The position numbers and the translations under genes are program-made. From an uncultured Erythrobacter sp. (GTDB lineage: Bacteria; Pseudomonadota; Alphaproteobacteria; Sphingomonadales; Sphingomonadaceae), in contig CANNBH010000001.1 in NCBI GenBank assembly GCA_947502815.1, forward strand, positions 2,452,818 through 2,516,817: a stretch of DNA of 64,000 nt, in the 5' to 3' direction. The notes under the pieces are model-generated. The model was given only the letters and a program-made list of their open reading frames with translations. It made no database searches and had not been told where the DNA came from. Positions within the stretch are counted from its first letter, which is position 1; each line of letters begins with the position of its first letter. Positions 1-8,358 of this stretch are shown here, in pieces.

Positions 1-1
1 T

Positions 2-841
2 GACATGAGCGGTTTGCTCGGTACTGTTGTTCGTTTCCCGGTCACCGCTGGTGAGCCCGTTACTCAAGGTTCTTTGGTGAGCCCTGGTGATCGCGGTTTC
101 CTCGCTGCGGCGCTTGGCCCTGGCATGCGCGCTGTAACAGTGCCCGTGTCAGCCAAAACCGGTGTTGCTGGCTTTGTCTTCCCGGGTGACCGCGTCGACA
201 TGGTTCTTACGCAAACAGTTGAAGGCGAAGGCCGCCCCTTGAAGGCTGCTGAAACGGTTTTGCGCAATCTGCGCGTTCTGGCCACCGACCAAACCACCGA
301 ACAAGTGTCCGATGAAGAGGGCAAGACTGTTGTCCGCGCATTCCGAACCGTCACTCTCGAAGTGACACCGGAAATCGCCGAAAAGGTCGCTGTTGCCCAG
401 ACTATTGGTCAGCTAACTTTGGTGCTGCGTTCTATCGCCGATAACCAAGCCGAATTGGAACGCGCTATTGCCGCTGGCGATGTGCAAATTCCCGAGAACG
501 CTTCGGCTGAGGAAGAAGAACGCATCCTGCGCACGGCCATGGGTCAACCAGTGGATAGCGGTTCGACATTCTCAACCGGCGGCGATGTTTCACGCTTCCA
601 ACGCCGCAATGTTCCGGCTCAAGATGACGGCAACCGCCGCGCCGCACCTGCAACGGCTCCTGCACTGGGCGTTCCTGCCCAAGTTAACGGCGCCCCTGTC
701 AGGACCGGTCCAACGGTCCGCGTGACTCGCGGTAAAGCCACCACTGAAGTGCCAGTTGGCGGTTCGGTAAGCACGGCAACCGCTCGCGGTGCCGGCCAAG
801 TGAGCCAGACCACACCTGCTGCTGGCCTGACGGTTCGCTGA
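2..841 (+). CDS. cpaB: Flp pilus assembly protein CpaB, C-terminal part (5' end outside window)
   Basis: The reading frame is open from the first complete codon at position 2, so the true start lies upstream. The visible 279 residues carry the SAF/RcpC-type core of CpaB: the segment AVTVPVSAKTGVAGFVFPGD, then a beta-rich stretch (VDMVLTQT) and the conserved VTLEVTPEIAEKVAVAQTIG region. A long Ala/Pro/Thr-rich low-complexity tail follows. CpaB is a periplasmic component of the Tad/Flp pilus, thought to act with the secretin CpaC. That gene begins directly downstream, followed by cpaD, cpaE, tadB and tadC on the same strand, which supports the call. Signal peptide and N-terminus cannot be assessed. 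Confidence 0.9.
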   Translation, partial: DMSGLLGTVVRFPVTAGEPVTQGSLVSPGDRGFLAAALGPGMRAVTVPVSAKTGVAGFVFPGDRVDMVLTQTVEGEGRPLKAAETVLRNLRVLATDQTTEQVSDEEGKTVVRAFRTVTLEVTPEIAEKVAVAQTIGQLTLVLRSIADNQAELERAIAAGDVQIPENASAEEEERILRTAMGQPVDSGSTFSTGGDVSRFQRRNVPAQDDGNRRAAPATAPALGVPAQVNGAPVRTGPTVRVTRGKATTEVPVGGSVSTATARGAGQVSQTTPAAGLTVR

Positions 842-933
842 GGAAAATGATCATGCCAACTGCACAAAACAGACCAAAGCTTGCGGCCATTCTTGCCCGG
901 AAGCCATCAGGAAAACCCACGGGGGGGCCCAAC

Positions 934-2535
934 ATGACAGCCCAGTTTAAAATGAAATCATTTGCAAAAGCATTGCTTGCCGGCGTCGTAGCGTTGCCCA
1001 TGGTGGCCACGCCGACAGGCAGCGCAACCGCTCAGCAAGTCGTCAGCCCAAGCCAAGAGATCGTTTTGTCGATTGGCCGCGGCGAGCTGGTAACCATTCC
1101 AGGATCGATGACAGATGTGTTTGTTGCCAACGAAAACGTTGCCGACGTTCAGATCAAGTCTCAGCGTCAGCTTTACGTATTTGGTAAAGCCGGCGGCGAA
1201 ACCACGATCTATGCCAGCAACGCTCGCGGTGACGTGATCTTCTCAGCCAACATCCGCGTTGGCTCGAACATCGGCAGCATTGATCAGATGATGGCGCTCG
1301 CCATGCCGGACGCTCAAGTTAATGTGGCGACCATGGGAACCAACACTGTGTTGCTTACCGGCACGGTCGGCGCTCCAGAAGACGCAGCCGAGGCAGAGCG
1401 CCTTGTGCAAGCCTTCCTTGGTGAAGAAGCCAACGTGATCAGCCGTCTTCGCACTGCGACCCCATTGCAGGTTAATCTGCAGGTCAAATTTGCAGAAGTA
1501 AGCCGCAGCTTGGTTCGCACCATCAGCGGCAACCTACAAACCGCAGATGGCACCGACGGCTTCCGCTTCGGCGCCGGCACAGGCCGCTCAATCGGCGGTG
1601 AAGAGTTCAACTTTGGCGGGCCACTGGGTGTCGGCAACGGCGCTGCGCAGACGTCTTTCACGTTCCCTGATGGAACGTCGATTGTTGGCCCTTCGGTCGA
1701 CTCGCTAGACGGCAACTCAATCGCTGGTCTAGGCCGCCTGTTCGGCTTGAACATGCTGGGCGCGCTTGACCTTTCCGAACAACTCGGTCTGGTTACGACC
1801 CTTTCACAGCCTAACCTGACCGCGCTTTCGGGCGAAACGGCCACGTTCCTTGCTGGCGGTGAATTCCCAATCCCAATTTCTCAAGGACTGGGCAACGTCG
1901 CCATCGAATACCGCGATTTTGGTGTTAGCCTAGCCTACACGCCAACGGTTCTTGCCAATGGCCGTATCTCATTGCGAGTTCGCCCAGAGGTTTCGGAATT
2001 GTCGAGCCAAGGCGCTGTTACGCTGAACGGCTTTCAGGTGCCTGCTCTGACAATCCGCCGGACTGAAACGACCGTTGAGCTTGGCTCAGGCCAAAGTTTC
2101 ATGATCGCTGGCCTGATGTCTAACAATGCACAGAATTCGCTCGATAAGGCTCCAGGCCTTGGCGACGTGCCAATCTTGGGCAACCTCTTCCGCAGCCGGG
2201 ATTTCCGCCGCGGTGAGACGGAACTGGTAATCATCGTGACGCCGTATTTGGTTGAGCCCGTGAATGCGAGCGACATCAAGCTGCCAACCGATGGCTATCG
2301 CGCTGCCAACGAATTTGAACAGCTGATTACATATCAGGATAACGCTGGGGTGAGCGGCGAAGCCCGCCCTGGGCCGACCGCTGCCGGAGACGAGGCGCCA
2401 AGCCCCGACATCAGCAATGCCGATCCATCAGCCATCGTGCCGAACGCCCCGCGTCAGCCACAACGTGCCGACGACACCCGCAACCGCAACCGGGACCGTC
2501 AGGCAGACGCTGTCGCCCCCGGTTTCAGCCTCTAA
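934..2535 (+). CDS. cpaC: Tad pilus outer-membrane secretin CpaC
   Basis: Forms the outer-membrane pore of the Tad pilus. Starting from ATG 934 gives 533 residues with an immediate signal peptide (Lys/Phe n-region, hydrophobic LLAGVVALPMVA, cleavage near SATAQQ). A pilus-secretin N-domain (SIGRGELVTIPG) comes next, a BON-like segment near residues 120-165, and the secretin domain from about residue 285 to 442 (LSGETATFLAGGEFPIP, VPALTIRRTETTVEL, then TELVIIVTPYLVEP). The C-terminal ~90 residues are a polar Pro/Arg/Asp-rich tail. The frame is open further upstream: ATG 853 has a GAGG at good distance but would put about 27 charged residues before the signal peptide. ATG 934 is preceded by a run of seven G at 921-927 that could serve as ribosome-binding site. 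The start is therefore uncertain; the identity is not. Confidence 0.93.
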   Translation: MTAQFKMKSFAKALLAGVVALPMVATPTGSATAQQVVSPSQEIVLSIGRGELVTIPGSMTDVFVANENVADVQIKSQRQLYVFGKAGGETTIYASNARGDVIFSANIRVGSNIGSIDQMMALAMPDAQVNVATMGTNTVLLTGTVGAPEDAAEAERLVQAFLGEEANVISRLRTATPLQVNLQVKFAEVSRSLVRTISGNLQTADGTDGFRFGAGTGRSIGGEEFNFGGPLGVGNGAAQTSFTFPDGTSIVGPSVDSLDGNSIAGLGRLFGLNMLGALDLSEQLGLVTTLSQPNLTALSGETATFLAGGEFPIPISQGLGNVAIEYRDFGVSLAYTPTVLANGRISLRVRPEVSELSSQGAVTLNGFQVPALTIRRTETTVELGSGQSFMIAGLMSNNAQNSLDKAPGLGDVPILGNLFRSRDFRRGETELVIIVTPYLVEPVNASDIKLPTDGYRAANEFEQLITYQDNAGVSGEARPGPTAAGDEAPSPDISNADPSAIVPNAPRQPQRADDTRNRNRDRQADAVAPGFSL

Positions 2536-2557
2536 TTTTTAGCGAAAGGTTCGGATC

Positions 2558-3202
2558 ATGAACATTGCACGCAAAAGCAAATTGATGGGCGCAGTTGCCC
2601 TCTCGCTCGGCCTCTCAGTCGCAGGCTGTGCCGGTATGCCAACCAACACGTCACTCTACAGCACGAAACAACCTGTGGTAGAGCGGACGAACTTCACGAT
2701 GGATGTCGACACCAACCGGTCTGGGCTTTCAATCTCTGAACAACAGCGTTTGAACGGCTGGTTTGAGACTATGGAACTCCAATATGGGGACCGGATCTCT
2801 ATCGAAGATCCAGCAAACAACCCCGCGGTTGCCGGTGCGGTCAACGACCTTGCTGCTCGCTACGGCCTTATCGTTAGCGATGTCGCCCCGACCACGGTTG
2901 GCCAATTGGCGCCAGGTTCGGCGCGGGTTGTCATCACCCGATCGACCGCCTCGGTGCCGGGTTGCCCAGATTGGTCAGCACAGGCTGACTCCAATTACCT
3001 AAACGCAACCAGCCCCGGATATGGCTGCGCCGTCAACAGCAATTTGGCTGCGATGGTCGCCAATCCCGAAGACCTTCTCGAAGGGCAAAAAGGGAACGGC
3101 GAAACCACCGTTTCTACGGGCACACGGGCTATCCAAACATATCGTGAAACCGCGCCATCGGGCGCCGGTGGTCTTCAAGACGCAAATGCCGGAGGGAACT
3201 GA
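2558..3202 (+). CDS. cpaD: Tad pilus lipoprotein CpaD
   Basis: 214 residues. The N-terminus is a lipoprotein signal: basic n-region (ARKSK), hydrophobic stretch, lipobox VAGC with Cys24 as the lipidation site. The body matches the CpaD family, including the SVPGCPDWS motif and the later GYGCAVNSNLAAMVANPEDL segment with two conserved cysteines. CpaD is an outer-membrane lipoprotein working with the CpaC secretin. The gene lies 22 bases after cpaC, and its stop is 3 bases before cpaE, consistent with one operon. AAAGG just upstream provides the ribosome-binding site. Confidence 0.92.
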   Translation: MNIARKSKLMGAVALSLGLSVAGCAGMPTNTSLYSTKQPVVERTNFTMDVDTNRSGLSISEQQRLNGWFETMELQYGDRISIEDPANNPAVAGAVNDLAARYGLIVSDVAPTTVGQLAPGSARVVITRSTASVPGCPDWSAQADSNYLNATSPGYGCAVNSNLAAMVANPEDLLEGQKGNGETTVSTGTRAIQTYRETAPSGAGGLQDANAGGN

Positions 3203-3205
3203 TCC

Positions 3206-4486
3206 ATGAATGCTCCTTGGAAATCGGGTCTACCCGGCAATCGCGACGCTTTTGCAGCGTATATTTGCGACGACGCTGCGCTCGACGTGCTGCGCCCTAT
3301 CGTTATCGAAATGGGATGGCAGCCTGAAAAGTGCAACAAAGGCGGTCTGCGCAACGCAGTCCAGTCACTGTCCGTAAGCGCCAGCCCAGCTATCCTGCTG
3401 GTTGACCTTTCGGAAAGCGGCGATCCTCTGAACGACATCAACGCTTTGGCAGAAGTGTGTGAGCCCGGAACGGTTGTTATTGCAATCGGCCAGGTCAACG
3501 ATGTGCGCCTCTATCGCGATTTGCTCGCCAGCGGCATCCACGACTATCTGCTTAAACCGCTCAACGCACAGGCTGTGCACGATGCGCTGAACGGTGCGCT
3601 TGCCGTTTTCACTTCGCCGAAAGCTGGCGATGGTGAAGCGGTCAAACGCCACATTTCAACCGCAGTTGTCGGCACACGCGGCGGCGTAGGCGCCTCCACA
3701 TTGGCAACGTCCCTGTCGTGGCTGTTTAGTGAACACCATCAGGTGCCAACCGCTTTGCTCGACCTTGATGTGCATTTCGGAACGGGCGCACTTGCGCTTG
3801 ATCTGGAACCGGGTCGCGGTCTGACGGATGCGATCGACAACCCCAGCCGGATTGACGGCCTGTTCATCGAACGCGCGATGATCCGTGCCAATGACAATCT
3901 GTCGATCCTGTCTGCCGAAGCTCCGATCAGCCAGCCGCTTATGACCGATGGATCGGCTTTCGTTCAGCTTGAGGAAGAATTCCGCCAAGCGTTCGAAATG
4001 ACTGTGATCGATCTGCCGCGCAACATGCTGATCAACTTCCCGCATTTGCTGGCTGATGTGAACCTTGTGCTTTTGACATGCGAACTGACGCTGGCTTCTG
4101 CCCGCGACACGATCCGCATCCTGTCATGGCTCAAAACCAACGCGGCGCATGCCCATCCAATGATCGTTGCCAACAAAGTCCAACCGGGCGTGGCAGAGAT
4201 CAGCAAGGCCGATTTTGAAGCTTCCATCGAACGCAAAGTCGACTTTGCGATCCCGTATGACATCAAAGCCGCATCGAACGCCGCCAAACTTGGCCAAGTG
4301 TTCATCGAGGCGAACAAGTCATCGAAGGCAACCGCCGGGATCAAGCAAATCGCCGAGCGCGTGATGGGCGCCAGCGAGGAAGATCTCGCGGCGATCAGCG
4401 AAGAGAAGAAATCACTGCTTGGTGGGTTCGATTTGAAGGGCCTTTTGGCCAAGAAAAAGAGCCCCGAAGCAGAGCCCGCTGAATAA
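3206..4486 (+). CDS. cpaE: Tad pilus ATPase CpaE (MinD/ParA-like with receiver-like N-terminus)
   Basis: 426 residues. Residues ~15-135 resemble a response-regulator receiver fold (LLVDLSE, then LASGIHDYLLKPLN). Residues ~150-390 are a MinD/ParA-type ATPase with the deviant P-loop GTRGGVGAST at 156-165, in which the usual signature Lys of the KGGVGK motif is Arg158, as is common in CpaE. The Walker B-like LLDLDVHFG and the VIDLPRN segment are visible. CpaE is thought to localise or organise the pilus machine. A GGAGGG ribosome-binding site sits in the end of cpaD. The C-terminus is Lys/Glu-rich. The expected next gene, cpaF, is absent. Confidence 0.92.
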   Translation: MNAPWKSGLPGNRDAFAAYICDDAALDVLRPIVIEMGWQPEKCNKGGLRNAVQSLSVSASPAILLVDLSESGDPLNDINALAEVCEPGTVVIAIGQVNDVRLYRDLLASGIHDYLLKPLNAQAVHDALNGALAVFTSPKAGDGEAVKRHISTAVVGTRGGVGASTLATSLSWLFSEHHQVPTALLDLDVHFGTGALALDLEPGRGLTDAIDNPSRIDGLFIERAMIRANDNLSILSAEAPISQPLMTDGSAFVQLEEEFRQAFEMTVIDLPRNMLINFPHLLADVNLVLLTCELTLASARDTIRILSWLKTNAAHAHPMIVANKVQPGVAEISKADFEASIERKVDFAIPYDIKAASNAAKLGQVFIEANKSSKATAGIKQIAERVMGASEEDLAAISEEKKSLLGGFDLKGLLAKKKSPEAEPAE

Positions 4487-4663
4487 GCAGGCGTAATCGA
4501 AGCCGCCGCCAGCATGATCTTTGCATCAGGCAGGCGGCGGCAGCGACTGCGCCGATTGAAATTTATTGGACAGGTCATGGGCGAATGCGCCGATGCCTGG
4601 GCCAGGTGATCAAACCGCCGCGCCTTATGGGCCCGGCATAGGAACAGGCAAGACGAGGCCGAC
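4487..4663 (+). other. cpaE-tadB junction with GC hairpin; no cpaF
   Basis: In typical Tad loci cpaE is followed by cpaF, the secretion ATPase gene. Here only 177 bases separate cpaE from tadB. They contain a 9-bp GC-only inverted repeat (GCCGCCGCC at 4502-4510 pairing with GGCGGCGGC at 4533-4541, 22-nt loop) without a T-run, so it is not a clear terminator. No frame in this stretch resembles CpaF. Whether the hairpin regulates tadBC or is a scar is inference. Confidence 0.6.
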
Positions 4664-5635
4664 ATGGATTTTTACGATACCCTGCTTATCACGGTGGTGA
4701 TCTTTTCCGTGCTCGTTGCCGGCTATTTGCTGGTGGCTGGTTCTGGATCAGGCAAAGCCCAAAAGCGGCGCCTTGAATCGCTGCGCTATCGCCATTCCGA
4801 AAGCACCGACGCCAAGGTTGAATCGCAATTCAAGAAAGCGATCGCCGCGCGCAAACCCAAATCACACCGGGTGGCCGGATCAGGCTCGCGGCTTGAGGCG
4901 TTAGAAGTGCGATTGGACCGAACCGGCAAAGGCTGGCCTGTATCGAAATATATCTATGCTTCGCTTGGTATCACCATCGCCGTTGCTGTGCTGGTATTCT
5001 TGCAAAGCGGCGCTCCGCTGCTGGCACTTGGCGTGGGCGCGGTCATTGGCCTTGGCCTGCCGCATTTGGTGGTCGGGTTTTTGATCAACAAACGGACGAA
5101 CAATTTCAACTCCAAGTTCCCAGATGCGATTGAGCTTTTGGTGCGCGGCCTGCGCTCAGGTCTTCCGGTTACCGAGACGCTCGGCGTTGTTTCCCAAGAG
5201 GTTGATGGGCCCGTAGGCATTGAGTTTAAAGGCATCACAGAACGCATCAGAATCGGTAAGACAATGGAAGATTCGCTTCAGGAAACAGCCGACCGGCTGG
5301 GTATCCCTGAATTCAATTTCTTCTGCATCACCCTGGCTATTCAACGCGAAACCGGTGGTAACCTTGCAGAGACTTTATCGAATCTTGCCGACGTTTTGCG
5401 CAAACGCTCTCAGATGAAGCTGAAGATCAAAGCGATGAGCTCTGAATCGAAAGCGTCTGCCTACATCGTTGGCTCGCTCCCTTTCATCGTCTTTGGCCTG
5501 ATCTATTGGATCAACCCAGAATATCTGGGCGGCTTCTTCTACGAAGATCGCTTGATCGTCGCTGGCCTTGGTGGGCTGTGCTGGATGAGCATTGGCGTCT
5601 TCATCATGGCCAAAATGGTCAGCTTCGAAATCTGA
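4664..5635 (+). CDS. tadB: Tad pilus inner-membrane protein TadB
   Basis: 323 residues, type II secretion F-domain family. One N-terminal membrane span (about residues 5-26), a basic cytoplasmic stretch, a paired hydrophobic segment near 100-145, the conserved T2SF core (FPDAIELLVRGLRSGLPVTE and the RETGGNLAETLSNLADVLR helix pair), and C-terminal spans (YIVGSLPFIVFGLIYW and the last 30 residues). TadB and TadC form the inner-membrane platform of the Tad pilus, normally driven by the CpaF/TadA ATPase. A GAGG lies 5 bases before the ATG. tadC follows after 19 bases. Confidence 0.93.
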   Translation: MDFYDTLLITVVIFSVLVAGYLLVAGSGSGKAQKRRLESLRYRHSESTDAKVESQFKKAIAARKPKSHRVAGSGSRLEALEVRLDRTGKGWPVSKYIYASLGITIAVAVLVFLQSGAPLLALGVGAVIGLGLPHLVVGFLINKRTNNFNSKFPDAIELLVRGLRSGLPVTETLGVVSQEVDGPVGIEFKGITERIRIGKTMEDSLQETADRLGIPEFNFFCITLAIQRETGGNLAETLSNLADVLRKRSQMKLKIKAMSSESKASAYIVGSLPFIVFGLIYWINPEYLGGFFYEDRLIVAGLGGLCWMSIGVFIMAKMVSFEI

Positions 5636-5654
5636 TCCGGGGAAAGATAAGACT

Positions 5655-6656
5655 ATGAACCAGACACCCGGACCCTCGCTCCTCGGCTTTGATGTCGTCC
5701 TTGTTGGGACGATCCTCGCAGGGCTTGCTGCATTCGCGATTATCATGGCGATCTATGCCGCAATCACGATCAAAGACCCGATGGCAAAGCGTGTTAAATC
5801 GCTGAATGATCGCCGTGACGAGCTGAAAGCCGGCATCGTTACGGGCGGAACAAAGAAACGCGCCAGCCTGGTGCGCAAGTCCGATACGACCGATAAGGTC
5901 AAGGACAGCTTGGGCAAATTGAACGTACTTGAGCAAAGCCAAGTCGCGGCTGTTCAGCAAAAACTTGCCCATGCGGGTTATCGCAACAAAGAATTGGCAG
6001 TCATCGTTATCGGCCTGCGCGCAATCATGCCGATTGTTCTTGGCCTGATTGGTGTGCTGGTGATCTATTTCATCGACTATTTCCCGGACTGGGGACCGAT
6101 GAAACGTCTTGGCGCAATGACTGTTCTGCTGTTTGCAGGCTATAAAGGCCCCGAAATTTTCCTTTCTAACAAGGCCTCGAAACGCACGCTTGAGATTCAA
6201 AAGGGTCTGCCAGATGCGCTCGACTTGCTCGTGATCTGCGCCGAAGCCGGTCTGACGGTCGATGCCGCCTTTAACCGTGTGGCCAAGGAATTGGGCCGCG
6301 CCTATCCGGAACTGGGCGACGAATTTGCCCTTACCGCGATTGAGATGTCCTTCCTTGCGGAACGCAAAGTGGCATTCGACAATTTTGCCTACCGCGTGAA
6401 TTTGGAGGCGGTGAAAGGCGTTGTGACCACCATGGTTCAGACCGAGAAATACGGCACCCCGCTGGCTTCGGCCTTGCGTGTTTTGTCGGCGGAATTCCGC
6501 AACGAACGCATGATGCGCGCCGAAGAGAAAGCCGCGCGTCTGCCTGCGATCATGACCATTCCGCTGATCCTGTTCATCCTACCGGTTCTGTTCATCGTGA
6601 TCCTTGGCCCAGCGGCCTGCTCGATCTCCGATGCTCTTATCGATCCGGTTGAATAG
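5655..6656 (+). CDS. tadC: Tad pilus inner-membrane protein TadC
   Basis: 333 residues from ATG 5655, which has GGGGAAAG at a good distance; the frame is open into tadB upstream but that part is not needed. T2SF-family protein with an N-terminal span (~10-35), a double span around 115-160, the core KGLPDALDLLVICAEAGLTV and the AEKAARLPAIMTIPLILFIL C-terminal span. It is the partner of TadB in the pilus platform. It ends the pilus gene run here; no tadD/tadG or pseudopilin genes follow, so they must lie elsewhere. A strong terminator follows at 6682. Confidence 0.92.
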   Translation: MNQTPGPSLLGFDVVLVGTILAGLAAFAIIMAIYAAITIKDPMAKRVKSLNDRRDELKAGIVTGGTKKRASLVRKSDTTDKVKDSLGKLNVLEQSQVAAVQQKLAHAGYRNKELAVIVIGLRAIMPIVLGLIGVLVIYFIDYFPDWGPMKRLGAMTVLLFAGYKGPEIFLSNKASKRTLEIQKGLPDALDLLVICAEAGLTVDAAFNRVAKELGRAYPELGDEFALTAIEMSFLAERKVAFDNFAYRVNLEAVKGVVTTMVQTEKYGTPLASALRVLSAEFRNERMMRAEEKAARLPAIMTIPLILFILPVLFIVILGPAACSISDALIDPVE

Positions 6657-6681
6657 CGCGATCCGCTTCAACCCAAACAAT

Positions 6682-6719
6682 CAAAGGGCCAGTCTACCAC
6701 AGAGTAGATTGGCCCTTTG
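6682..6719. terminator. Bidirectional terminator between tadC and the marR-like gene
   Basis: Inverted repeat with 15-base arms (6682-6696 and 6705-6719), one G-T mismatch, 8-base loop. It sits between convergent genes. Confidence 0.8.
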
Positions 6720-6741
6720 GCTATGCGCATTGATGGCGTAT

Positions 6742-7242
6742 TTATCCGGCGGCACTTGCGATAGAGGCCGCGCGCAACCGCATCCGCTCCAACATTGATC
6801 GCAGCATCGCTTCTTCCTGCGCGTCAAAGCCTTCGAACAATTCACGTTCAGTCGCTTTGGCCAGCGGCATGACTTCGCGGTGGATCGCTTCGCCTTCACC
6901 TGTCAGCCTGAGCAAATGCGACCGCCCATCCTTTTCGTTTTGGACCCGTTGGATCAGACCGCGCTCCTCCAACACTTTGCACGCCCGGTTGACCGCGACC
7001 TTGTCCATCAAAGTCACTTCGGTCAGATCGCGCTGCGTCAGCCGGCCCGCCTCTGCATCGCCCAAAACCGCCATCACCCGCCACTCCATGATTTTTAGGC
7101 CAAAGCGCGTGCGATACCTTTCAGCAATCAGCCCGCTGACCGCGTTTGACGCGATCGACAATTGATACGGCAGAAAACCGCTTAATTGATATTCGCTTTT
7201 CGGCGCATCTTGATCGGAGCGATCGGTCATAGTCTCTCTCAT
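6742..7242 (-). CDS. MarR-family winged-helix transcriptional regulator
   Basis: 166 residues. The central segment fits a MarR winged helix: a dimerisation helix (SNAVSGLIAERYRTRFGL), MEWRVMAVLGDA, the recognition region TLMDKVAVNRACKVLEERGL, and a wing with NEKDGRSHLLRLT. MarR proteins bind DNA as dimers and usually respond to small aromatic or CoA-linked ligands. The ATG at 7242 overlaps the stop of the crotonase gene upstream (ATGA), so translational coupling favours this start over the in-frame ATG at 7230. The regulator likely responds to, or controls, the linked acyl-CoA enzyme; that is inference. Confidence 0.88.
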   Translation of the reverse strand: MRETMTDRSDQDAPKSEYQLSGFLPYQLSIASNAVSGLIAERYRTRFGLKIMEWRVMAVLGDAEAGRLTQRDLTEVTLMDKVAVNRACKVLEERGLIQRVQNEKDGRSHLLRLTGEGEAIHREVMPLAKATERELFEGFDAQEEAMLRSMLERMRLRAASIASAAG

Positions 7243-8111
7243 TCAAAGGGGCGTTCTGGCCACCATGGATAGAAACCTGGCATATCTTCACTGACTTTAC
7301 CCGGATAGACCGGATTACGCTTTTCCAGGAAGCTGGCGATCCCTTCCTTTGCATCTTTACCGCGCGACAGGCGGTAAATGGCCCGGCTGTCAATCTTGTG
7401 CGCTTCCATCGGGTGGTCGGTGTTCATCAAACGCCACATCATCGCACGCGTCATCGCGACCGATACGGCCGAAGTGTTGTCCGCAATTTCGCGCGCTAGC
7501 CCTTGCGCAGCGTGCATCAGATCCTCGGGTGCATGGATAGAACGCACCAACCCGCCTGCCTTCGCTTCCTCAGCGTCAAAGACCCGGCCCGAATAGCACC
7601 ATTCGAGAGCCTGCGAGATGCCCACGATCCGCGGCAGGAACCAGCTCGACGCCGCTTCTGGCACGATACCGCGCCGGGCAAAGACGAAACCATAACGCGC
7701 ATGGCTAGCGGCAAGGCGCATATCCATCGCAAGCTGCATCGTAGAGCCGACCCCTACCGCAACACCGTTGCACGCGCTGATCAGCGGTTTCGTGCTTTCA
7801 AACAGGCGCAGCGTCAGCCGCCCGCCGCCATCGCGCACACGCTCGTCAGACAGGCTTTCCACTTCGGCTCCATCGGAGAAGATCTGCCCGCCGCTTTCTG
7901 GCGTCAGATCCGCTCCGGCACAAAACGCCCGTTCGCCCGCTCCCGTAAAGATCACCGCGCGAACCGCGTCATCGGCATCGATATCGTCCATCGCCGCCAT
8001 GATCTCTTCGCCCATCGTGCGGGTGTAGGCGTTCATTTTCTCTGGGCGGTTCAGCGTGATCGTGGCGATACCATCGGTCTTGTCGACGAGTATCTGGGTG
8101 TAGTCAGTCAT
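7239..8111 (-). CDS. Enoyl-CoA hydratase/isomerase (crotonase) family protein
   Basis: 290 residues. The crotonase fold is clear: ITLNRPEKMNAYT near the N-terminus, the oxyanion-hole segments GERAFCAGADL and ACNGVAVGVGSTMQLAMDMR, then FVFARRGIVPEAASSWFLPR. At the position where rat-type hydratases have the first catalytic Glu (CELA) this protein has Gln (MQLA), so classical hydration may not be its reaction; the Glu in IVPEA could take part in another chemistry. A GGAGAG ribosome-binding site precedes the ATG. The gene is coupled to the MarR-type regulator downstream by a 4-base overlap. Likely fatty-acid or aromatic-acid CoA metabolism; substrate unknown. Confidence 0.88.
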   Translation of the reverse strand: MTDYTQILVDKTDGIATITLNRPEKMNAYTRTMGEEIMAAMDDIDADDAVRAVIFTGAGERAFCAGADLTPESGGQIFSDGAEVESLSDERVRDGGGRLTLRLFESTKPLISACNGVAVGVGSTMQLAMDMRLAASHARYGFVFARRGIVPEAASSWFLPRIVGISQALEWCYSGRVFDAEEAKAGGLVRSIHAPEDLMHAAQGLAREIADNTSAVSVAMTRAMMWRLMNTDHPMEAHKIDSRAIYRLSRGKDAKEGIASFLEKRNPVYPGKVSEDMPGFYPWWPERPFE

Positions 8112-8358
8112 GGGCTTCTCTCTCCGATTTCGTCTGGCGGCGCGGCCCGTGTGGACCGCATAAGTGGGGTCTTTCGAAATTCCTCATAGGCCGCGCAATC
8201 CGGAAAAAATGCAGCTTTTCCAAGGGCTTGTATTGAGCGCGCGGCAGATTTCATTTGTTTATGTGTCAGTTTCCATTTCCGCCTGCAGAATTGACAAAAT
8301 GTGCCATCATTGACCACCATAAATTGGATAGTCCAAGTTAGGGCGAGTAGGAAAGCTG

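Noticed and set aside
4629..4655. Walker-A-like string GPGIGTGKT in one frame of the cpaE-tadB gap
   Set aside because: It lies in a frame of only about 35 codons without a ribosome-binding site, and nothing around it resembles CpaF. Probably coincidence.
8108..8320. 70-codon frame upstream of the crotonase gene ending in an ATGA overlap
   Set aside because: No ribosome-binding site or family-like content; the overlap alone is not enough, and this stretch must hold the promoter.
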